A stretch of DNA of 10,832 nucleotides, from positions 5,745 through 16,576 of the forward strand of contig DCIM01000080.1 in the NCBI GenBank assembly GCA_002316005.1. Direction: 5' to 3'. Position 1 is the first letter of the stretch, and every line of letters starts with the position of its first letter. This DNA is from Prevotellaceae bacterium UBA1726 (GTDB lineage: Bacteria; Bacteroidota; Bacteroidia; Bacteroidales; Bacteroidaceae). The position numbers and the translations under genes were made by a program. Shown here in pieces: positions 5,689 through 10,832 of this stretch. The notes under the pieces were generated by a model that saw only the letters and a program-made list of their open reading frames with translations, was not told the DNA's origin and searched no databases.

Positions 5689-8588
5689 TATTTCGCTATA
5701 GTTTTCTTGTTGTCAATAATATAGATATTGTTCTTGCGAACATCATTCACCTTCCTGCCTTCAATGTCGAAGATTACCGATTCTCCGTCTTCATCTTCCA
5801 AGATGCTGTTAATGCCAGTATCTACAGGTAGTGTGAATGCCTTTACGCTGCTTGCCCCGCCAAGAGCCGAACCCTGGATATATGCTTTGTTGGCACCAAG
5901 TGTCTTGCTTGCACCGTATTTGTAGAATCCTACGTCCTTGTAATCGGCGTTGCAACTCAGCACATAGACGAAGCCACATCCGTCAGTGCATAGTTCCGAG
6001 ACAGGAGTGTCAATTGCCACACCCTTGAGAATGTTATTCTCATAGGCTTCAGTGTCGGTGCTGCCATTTGTAACCATTCGCATCTTGAGTTCTGTGCCAG
6101 CCTTTGCCTTGATAAGCACAGCCTCGCCTTTGTTGATGATGCCGTCCGAAACCTTGTGGAGTTCAAGTTCATGACTATCGTCGCTGACTGTACCCGTGAT
6201 GGTATAAACCTCAGCTTCCAGACCACCATTCTCGGTAGAAGCGATTTCAAAGTCGCTCAGTTCATTGTAGAATGTGGTGTAGCCCTCAAGATACTGGTTC
6301 GGAGTAACCATAGCGTGACTTGGTAGTAACTCGTTCTGGAATTCTTCATCGCTGAACAGACGAACAGACAAATTTGGGTACCAACCATCTGATTCTATTG
6401 TCGTTCCATACGCAGGAACTCTGTAATCAGCGCTGTTTATTCGCTTTAGGCAACCATGATCACAAACGTAGGTGTTTACATCAGAAGTTCTTTCATGGAA
6501 ATAATAATTCAGGCCATAAACAGTAAAACAAAGATTACGATCGGCCATAATAGCACTTTTGCTTGGATTCTCAATCCTTATGTCATCTCTCTCGAACAGC
6601 GATAATGTACCCTTTAGTTCTGTTTCGTGATGCTTGTTTATCACGAGTAGCGACACACCTGTCGGTAAGATATCTATTTCGTCAAGATTCAGTTTCTGCA
6701 GACAGATGTTGGATATGCTGTCGGCAGTATGGGCTGCGGTCGCCGACAACTGGTAAATGGTAGCGTCAGGACCGAAGTAATAACTGCTGATAGAGAATGG
6801 CGGAGTAAAAATAAACACAGAATCTTCGCCTTCGCTCAACGTCATACTCAGAACATTGGCACTGCCAGTAATATATTCTGTTGAATAACGGTCGATATCA
6901 ATCTTTGAGGTCGTGATATACTCTTGGTCATTGTATAACGACCATGGCAGTTCGTCAGAAGCGTTGTATGTACCGCATTGTATTATTTTGGTGTTTTTCC
7001 TTGAGGCATCATTGAAAGCCTCATTCTGCACTGTCTTTGGCGAGTGCGAATAGGTGTAGTTCACATATACCGTCTTCTTGCCGCTGGCAAAAGCATAGTC
7101 TTCCAATTCCACATCGTCGTTGATAACAATCAGGTTAATGTTTGTATCACCACTGAAGGCATTTTTGTCAACCTTGACATCTCCAATGAGTGAAACCTGT
7201 ACGATACCAGTGCAATTGCTGAAGGCATAGCTCTCTATCTCTGTGCCGATTGAAGTAGTGAGACTTATATCCTTGAGGTTGGCATTGTCCGAGAATATTC
7301 CCTTGGAAATCTTTCTCAGATGATCACCCAGAATCACCGTGTTACAGGCAGGGATAGGGTTGCTGCCATCGCTGTTCTTGACCTTACGGTCGAAATAGAT
7401 GAAGGTGGCCTCGTCAAAATTGTCTTCGTCATAATTCACAAGTTCCCTGTCAATGGAATTGTTATCGCCGTAGAAATAGACACTCTTCACAGTGCTGTTA
7501 AATCCGGCAACACGGTCGAAACAGTCTTTGCCGACAGTTTCAAGCGATGGCGGCAACTTCACGGCAATAAGTGCGTCACAATCAAAGAACGCCTGATCCT
7601 TGAGAGACTTCAAACTGGTGCATTGGCTCAAGTCGGCCACATCCAGTTCGTCAGCGTCATTAAAGGCATCAACTCCGATATACTCAAGCGATGTACAACC
7701 CGCAAATGACACATTTTTCAGTGACGAGTTGTTCATAAAGGCCTCTGTCTCAATATATTTCAGGGAAGAACAATCACTGAGATCAACACTCTCCAACTTA
7801 TCCATGTTGCAGAACGCTTCCACGCATATCTGCTTCAACTCACCACAATGGCTCAAATCAACAGTCGTACAGTTGTCGCAATCGTGGAAGGCGTAATCAT
7901 GAATGACTGACAGTGAATCACATCCCGAGAAATCTACAGTAGTGAACTTATCACAGTCGTTGAAGGCATATTTATATATATGCTTTAGGTTTGTGGCTTT
8001 CGACATGTCGAGTGTTGTAAATTTCTCACAACCAGCGCAAAGATAGTTTGGGATACTCCTCGCTCCGGGACCAATAACCAATTTCTCCAGGTTTGTATCC
8101 TGGAATGGTTTGTCAACATCATTATTGTTAATCAATAGAGTACGACCAAGATAACACTCCTTCAGATTATCACAATCATAGAAAATTTCGTCATCAAAAA
8201 AAAATCCTTCATCAAACCCGACATGAAGGTCATCGTCTCCATCCTCAAAAATCACCTTTTTCAGTCCATCGGCATTACTGAAAGCGTTGTTCTCAATCCA
8301 TTTTATGGAAGCAGGGATGGTTAGTTCCGTAACACTTGTGTTGTCCTTGAAAGTATAAGGGGCAATAGTGAGCACGATGTACTCAGTTCCCCCATGTTCC
8401 ACTTTCGAAGGAAGTGTGACAGCCCCCGAGAGGCTGCAACCACAAACTTTCACGCAACCAGCGACAGAGGAATAACAAAAACTGAAATTCCCCGACTTGA
8501 AAGCAACTGTTGGCTCGTCTGGCTGTGCCCACGCAGTCATTGCCATCATCAAAATGACAACAATAGTGAATATTCTTTTCATTTCCAT
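5688..8588 (-). CDS. BspA-like leucine-rich-repeat surface protein with C-terminal tail
   Basis: This 966-residue exported protein is the first gene of the operon. Signal peptide: residues 1-21 (AWA|QP). A beta-rich N-terminal part follows, with early LRR_5-type units at ~78-113. Next comes a regular block of six 25-residue repeats (208-357), each starting AF with a DC/xC pattern and a TTVDLSxCxSL core. A second, looser block (~425-527) has AF at 455, 477, 499 and 524. Residues ~570-760 are unassigned. Residues ~780-920 form a module (GEAVLIKAKAG at 821-831, LGANKAYI at 897-904) seen at the C-terminal side of many Prevotella secreted proteins. The last ~28 residues (FDIEGRKV ... IIDNKK) are a sorting-tail-like end. 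BspA-type LRR proteins bind host matrix proteins or other cells; that role here is inferred. Start: ATG at 8588, or the third codon at 8582, which gives a more typical MKR signal peptide. The stop overlaps the next ATG. Confidence 0.85.
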   Translation of the reverse strand: MEMKRIFTIVVILMMAMTAWAQPDEPTVAFKSGNFSFCYSSVAGCVKVCGCSLSGAVTLPSKVEHGGTEYIVLTIAPYTFKDNTSVTELTIPASIKWIENNAFSNADGLKKVIFEDGDDDLHVGFDEGFFFDDEIFYDCDNLKECYLGRTLLINNNDVDKPFQDTNLEKLVIGPGARSIPNYLCAGCEKFTTLDMSKATNLKHIYKYAFNDCDKFTTVDFSGCDSLSVIHDYAFHDCDNCTTVDLSHCGELKQICVEAFCNMDKLESVDLSDCSSLKYIETEAFMNNSSLKNVSFAGCTSLEYIGVDAFNDADELDVADLSQCTSLKSLKDQAFFDCDALIAVKLPPSLETVGKDCFDRVAGFNSTVKSVYFYGDNNSIDRELVNYDEDNFDEATFIYFDRKVKNSDGSNPIPACNTVILGDHLRKISKGIFSDNANLKDISLTTSIGTEIESYAFSNCTGIVQVSLIGDVKVDKNAFSGDTNINLIVINDDVELEDYAFASGKKTVYVNYTYSHSPKTVQNEAFNDASRKNTKIIQCGTYNASDELPWSLYNDQEYITTSKIDIDRYSTEYITGSANVLSMTLSEGEDSVFIFTPPFSISSYYFGPDATIYQLSATAAHTADSISNICLQKLNLDEIDILPTGVSLLVINKHHETELKGTLSLFERDDIRIENPSKSAIMADRNLCFTVYGLNYYFHERTSDVNTYVCDHGCLKRINSADYRVPAYGTTIESDGWYPNLSVRLFSDEEFQNELLPSHAMVTPNQYLEGYTTFYNELSDFEIASTENGGLEAEVYTITGTVSDDSHELELHKVSDGIINKGEAVLIKAKAGTELKMRMVTNGSTDTEAYENNILKGVAIDTPVSELCTDGCGFVYVLSCNADYKDVGFYKYGASKTLGANKAYIQGSALGGASSVKAFTLPVDTGINSILEDEDGESVIFDIEGRKVNDVRKNNIYIIDNKKTIAK
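7518..7967 (-). repeat. Six 75-bp LRR-coding repeats
   Basis: Residues 208-357 of the LRR protein consist of six units of exactly 25 residues (AF at 208, 233, 258, 283, 308 and 333), so the DNA has a strict 75-bp period here. The units are diverged in nucleotide sequence but keep the AF start and a conserved Cys before the SLK core in most copies. Such blocks can gain or lose units by recombination between strains. Confidence 0.8.
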
Positions 8589-8600
8589 TTATTATAAATC

Positions 8601-8608
8601 CAAATGTA
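8601..8608 (-). promoter_or_regulatory. Possible -7 box for the LRR operon (TACATTTG)
   Basis: On the minus strand TACATTTG fits TAnnTTTG and lies directly before the LRR gene. Transcription from it would start only about 6-12 nt before ATG 8588 or 8582, making the mRNA nearly leaderless. No -33 TTTG is visible at the normal distance. It is the only consensus-matching box seen upstream of the operon on this strand; the real promoter may instead lie further up and be non-consensus. Confidence 0.35.
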
Positions 8609-8701
8609 TTTTTAGCCCGATTCTTTGGGGCAGATTAGTTTTACATGGCGAAATTACAAATTATTCTTCACACGCGCAAGCACATTTTCCAATTTAACTA
8701 T

Positions 8702-8726
8702 CCATATTCGCAAAATTGTTGTTTTT
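8702..8726. repeat. 25-bp direct repeat, right copy
   Basis: Identical to bases 1-25 and in the same orientation, 8,701 bp away. The flanks differ on the right (CCATCAATT here against TATTGTCTT after the left copy); the left flank cannot be compared because the window begins inside or at the first copy. It directly precedes the C10 tract and lies 113 bp upstream of the LRR gene's ATG. Confidence 0.8.
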
Positions 8727-8730
8727 CCAT

Positions 8731-8796
8731 CAATTCCCCCCCCCCTCAGGGGATTATGGCTTTTAACTTGCTATTAAAATGCAGGGGGGGGGATTG
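8731..8796. repeat. Inverted pair of C10 and G9 homopolymer tracts with nested hairpins
   Basis: CAATT followed by ten C (8736-8745) faces nine G (8784-8792) followed by ATTG, so the ends can pair as a long G/C stem. The loop itself contains TTTTAA (8761-8766) and TTAAAA (8774-8779), an inner A/T hairpin. Alternatives exist: four of the C can pair with GGGG at 8749-8752 across TCA, and the G9 tract is bracketed by ATGCA (8779-8783) and TGCAT (8795-8799), which would present it in a loop. Tracts this long are prone to slippage in replication and to sequencing error. Confidence 0.7.
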
Positions 8797-8873
8797 CATC
8801 AGGGCGTATGAGTTTTATTTGTAGAGTGGGGCGGAGAGCAATATAAAGCCGCTTTCACCGAGTGTGTGGGAAA

Positions 8874-9005
8874 GTCATTCCAATGGAATGATGCGGTCAT
8901 TTCAATGCAGAGAGGGTGTCATTTCAATTAAATGATGCCATGAAACCAATGCAGAGATGGTATGAAACCAACGTGGAGTTGCCATGAAACAACTGAAATG
9001 ACAAG
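8874..9005. repeat. Six-unit degenerate array with an exact 22-bp period
   Basis: Units start at 8874, 8896, 8918, 8940, 8962 and 8984, each exactly 22 bp. The first three begin GTCATT(T/C), the last three ATGAAAC; CAA(T/C) follows in units 1-5. Unit tails alternate: AATGATGC in units 1 and 3, GCAGAGA(G/T)GGT in units 2 and 4, suggesting a higher-order 44-bp repeat. Units 1 and 3 each can form a six-bp hairpin with a five-base CAAT(G/T) loop (TCATTC/GAATGA and TCATTT/AAATGA). The array's last unit contains TGAAATGAC (8994-9002), the reverse complement of the head of units 2 and 3. The period is not a multiple of three and no frame stays open, so it is non-coding. Confidence 0.75.
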
Positions 9006-9146
9006 GGTAAAAGCACGGAGAGTGTAGAGTGTGTATGATGTAATTACGAAATTTTAGAAAATAATAATTAGGCAATTAATCGTCGGTTAACTGATGGCGT
9101 GATTTTATTTATAAAAAAGTAGGAATGCACACTACACATATTGCAC

Positions 9147-9176
9147 AAAAAAAAGAGCGTAATAATTACGCTCTTT
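9147..9176 (-). terminator. Strong intrinsic terminator of the VapE gene
   Basis: A perfect 12-bp inverted repeat (9152-9163 against 9165-9176, core GAGCGTAAT/ATTACGCTC) starts 19 bases past the stop codon of the VapE-like gene. On the minus strand it is followed by a run of eight T. Stem, tight loop and T-run make a textbook rho-independent terminator for leftward transcription, so the VapE transcript should not run into the LRR operon. Confidence 0.9.
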
Positions 9177-9195
9177 AATCATATTGTTTTGAAGT

Positions 9196-10665
9196 TTAGA
9201 ATGCAAGTTCAGGGTCCTCTCGCGCTGCTTTTTCTACGGCTTCTTTCAAGGCCTCTCTTTCGAGTCTGTCGTGTTCTTCTTTACCTGCCTTTTTGCCTTC
9301 TTGTTCTCTTGTAGCCTGGAGTATTTCCCAAACATAATACTTATTTCCGGAAGAGCATCTTTTAGTAAGGATTCCCATCTTCTTAAGAGCTTTGCCAATA
9401 TTTGTGTTGTTTACAGCAGGGTCGCGGCACCAGTTGATTCTTTCTCTGATGTCGGCAATCGTTACGAAGATGCCCGTTTCAGTTAATTCTGGCATACGAT
9501 AGTATTTGCTGATAAGTTCCACGCATGTATCCGGTTTAGTATATAGCTTGTTATACTCTTGGATGCATCTAATTTCCTTGGCGTTTGGGCGATAGGACGA
9601 AGGGCTTTCATTCTCAATAATCCACCTTGCCTGAGCATAGGCACCTTCGTAGGGAAGTGGATGCTCGTTGATATCGCGTGAACCGACAACTGACACCGAT
9701 ATGTAGCGACGGTCATTATTATTGTTTGCAAGATACTGCATTTCGTTGCAACTGCCAATGAAAGATGCTTTTCTCATTCGCTGCTTTCTTGTGCGAGCAT
9801 AAGCTGCACGAACATCGCTTCTATTGCTTGAGATGATAGCCTTCAGAGTGTTGACGAGCTTTTCCATGACCTCAAACTCATCGAATATAACCAATGCACA
9901 TTCGGACATTGCAATCAGTTGGTCTTTGTCCATCTTGTCAGAAGGGAAGATGGTGTGGCTATACTCCTTGAGTGCTTCAGGAAGGCATATCTTGCAGAAG
10001 AATGTCTTTCCGATAGACGCTGGCCCCACAAGGACTACCATCAGCTGGTTGTCGTCGGTTCGACCCAACCAGAGCGCAACCATCGATATGAACCACTTCT
10101 TTAGGAGTGGCATGCAAAATGCTCTAACCTCAGGACTCTCGAATTTGAAGTAGTCGAAGAATTCCTCAATGTAGTCGGTCTGTTGATCCCATTCGTCAAG
10201 ATTCTCGATGTACTCCTTGAAAGGGTTGTAGTCGTCGGTGTAGTCTCTTGAACTGATGAATGCACTGAAGTCGGTTTGATTCATTCTCACTCCGCCTGTT
10301 TTCACTCTTGTGTAGAGGGTGTTGAAGTCGCGGTCGTCTAATCGTTTCCATTCGCCAACGCAATTGCCGTATTCGTCAACCTCGCGAATCTCTATCATGT
10401 CGGTGATGACATTGAAACGAAGTTTTACACAACCAGAAATTATCTCCAATGCTCTCTCCGTGGATTTGGCAGAGTCGTTTCGTCTCTCCTCGTCGCTCTT
10501 GCGAGGACGTCCACGATGTGTTTTCAATTCTTCTGGCAGGCTGATATCTATGCCGTTTTTCTTGGCAATGTCGAAGAACGAAGCAATGGAAACCTGATTC
10601 CTACTTGTCTTAAGACAATGGGTGAACTTTTGATCGCAGTCTTCATTGTGATATCTGCCATTCAT
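9196..10665 (-). CDS. VapE-family / superfamily 3-like helicase of a mobile element
   Basis: This 489-residue protein (counted from the ATG at 10665) belongs to the virulence-associated E family, P-loop ATPases with superfamily 3 helicase-like features found in prophages, phage-inducible islands and integrative elements of Bacteroidales, where they serve element replication. Seen: Walker A LVGPASIGKT (212-221, Lys220), Walker B ALVIFDEF (257-264), a sensor-like FIGSCNE (302-308) and an arginine-finger-like NNNDRRYI (315-322). Residues ~399-445 resemble a winged-helix end, and 452-486 are a charged helix, possibly coiled. HRGRPRK (50-56) is an AT-hook-like DNA-binding motif. The N-terminus belongs to a PriCT-2-like domain whose first half lies upstream of this ATG, so the true start is uncertain. 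It stands apart from the secreted-protein genes, ends at a strong terminator, and no integrase or partner genes are within the window. ATPase family is secure; replication role is inferred. Confidence 0.8.
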   Translation of the reverse strand: MNGRYHNEDCDQKFTHCLKTSRNQVSIASFFDIAKKNGIDISLPEELKTHRGRPRKSDEERRNDSAKSTERALEIISGCVKLRFNVITDMIEIREVDEYGNCVGEWKRLDDRDFNTLYTRVKTGGVRMNQTDFSAFISSRDYTDDYNPFKEYIENLDEWDQQTDYIEEFFDYFKFESPEVRAFCMPLLKKWFISMVALWLGRTDDNQLMVVLVGPASIGKTFFCKICLPEALKEYSHTIFPSDKMDKDQLIAMSECALVIFDEFEVMEKLVNTLKAIISSNRSDVRAAYARTRKQRMRKASFIGSCNEMQYLANNNNDRRYISVSVVGSRDINEHPLPYEGAYAQARWIIENESPSSYRPNAKEIRCIQEYNKLYTKPDTCVELISKYYRMPELTETGIFVTIADIRERINWCRDPAVNNTNIGKALKKMGILTKRCSSGNKYYVWEILQATREQEGKKAGKEEHDRLEREALKEAVEKAAREDPELAF

Positions 10666-10815
10666 GCAACTGACATCATGGAACAGCTTTCTGCCATTTT
10701 CGCCTAACGATGCAAGCGAGAAACATATAATGACCCAGTCGTTAAAATCGGCAGTGATGTCGATTCCTTGTGCAACAATCTTGTCAACAACACTCTCTGC
10801 GTGCTTGAATTGTAG
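10666..10815 (-). other. Coding-like 5' extension of the VapE gene lacking a usual start codon
   Basis: In frame above ATG 10665, 50 further codons read without stop back to TAA at 10816-10818. They encode protein-like sequence (for example DITADFNDW, SLASLGENGRKLF) that continues directly into the PriCT-2-like pattern at the start of the annotated protein (NGRYHNEDCDQKF). No ATG, GTG or TTG occurs in those 50 codons; ATT at 10779-10777 is the nearest weak alternative. Either translation starts at a non-standard codon, the start codon has been mutated or frameshifted, or the upstream part has been lost. Confidence 0.65.
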
Positions 10816-10824
10816 TTAGTAACG

Positions 10825-10832
10825 CAAAAGTA
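10825..10832 (-). promoter_or_regulatory. Promoter-like -7 box at the window edge (TACTTTTG)
   Basis: The last eight bases, read on the minus strand, give TACTTTTG, a full match to TAnnTTTG, followed by C as often seen. It would start transcription right at the beginning of the open frame of the VapE gene. The -33 region lies outside the window, so the match cannot be completed. Confidence 0.35.

Larger units (their letters stand above)
8589..9195. other. Structured 607-bp region without a convincing gene
   Basis: Between the LRR gene's start and the VapE gene's stop no frame looks coding. The region holds, left to right: a promoter-like box (8601-8608), the right copy of the 25-bp repeat (8702-8726), facing C10 and G9 tracts (8731-8796), a 22-bp-period array (8874-9005), an A/T-rich stretch with nothing I can name (about 9006-9146) and the terminator of the VapE gene (9147-9176). 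The stretches 8609-8701 and 8797-8873 show nothing I recognise. Confidence 0.7.

Noticed and set aside
7320..7709. 129-codon plus-strand frame opposite the LRR repeats
   Set aside because: It lies antisense to the regular 75-bp LRR repeats, has no promoter or start context and gives no recognisable protein; it is a shadow of the repeat composition.
1601..8588. Canonical polysaccharide utilisation locus
   Set aside because: There is a glycosidase and a surface protein but no SusC-like transporter, SusD-like lipoprotein, hybrid two-component sensor or ECF sigma/anti-sigma pair.
8645..8824. 59-codon frame (ATG to TAG, + strand) running through the 25-bp repeat and both homopolymer tracts
   Set aside because: It has no promoter box or convincing protein pattern, spans repeat DNA and structural tracts, and would be broken by a one-base slip. 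It is most likely chance, although a slippage-controlled peptide cannot be fully excluded.
8800..8901. 33-codon minus-strand frame starting in the 22-bp array (MTASFHWNDF...)
   Set aside because: Its start codon lies in the repeat itself, its composition is unremarkable and nothing nearby suggests translation.
8874..9005. CRISPR array
   Set aside because: The 22-bp period leaves no room for repeat plus spacer, the units are degenerate along their whole length, and no cas genes are present.

Overview
The window looks like a piece of a Bacteroidales chromosome, most likely Prevotella or a close relative. Reasons: TAnnTTTG-type promoter boxes, short A/T-rich leaders rather than strong Shine-Dalgarno sites, a BspA-like leucine-rich-repeat protein, many signal peptides ending in AQ, and a short Gly/Asn-Lys-Lys-ending C-terminal tail common on Prevotella secreted proteins. 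The genus is inference; nothing here is a taxonomic marker.

Layout. (1) Bases 138-1493 (+): a signal-peptide-bearing homologue of PLP-dependent histidine decarboxylase, with its own promoter box. (2) Bases 1601-8588 (-): a four-gene operon pointing at it. In transcription order it holds a 966-residue leucine-rich-repeat surface protein, an exported alpha/beta hydrolase whose ATG overlaps the previous stop, a 52-codon peptide gene that standard ORF cut-offs miss, and an exported six-hairpin-type glycoside hydrolase with FN3-like and CBM35-like C-terminal domains. Gaps are -1, 21 and 20 nt. (3) Bases 8589-9195: about 600 bp with no convincing gene but much structure: a 25-bp repeat that also occurs at base 1, a C10 tract facing a G9 tract in an inverted arrangement, and a six-unit array with an exact 22-bp period. 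(4) Bases 9196-10815 (-): a VapE/superfamily-3-type helicase of the kind carried by integrated elements, followed by a near-perfect intrinsic terminator. Its coding sequence visibly continues 50 codons above the first ATG but has no normal start codon there.

How the genes fit together. The five left-hand genes all make exported proteins or a peptide and would act at or outside the cell envelope: binding or display (LRR protein), ester or amide hydrolysis, glycan trimming and perhaps amino-acid decarboxylation. There is no SusC/SusD pair or regulator, so it is not a canonical polysaccharide utilisation locus. The right-hand gene belongs to a different, mobile-element context. The structured intergenic region and the 25-bp repeat pair may mark a junction between the two. 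The strongest candidates for something undescribed are the 52-residue peptide in the operon, the exported decarboxylase homologue, the 22-bp array and the facing homopolymer tracts.
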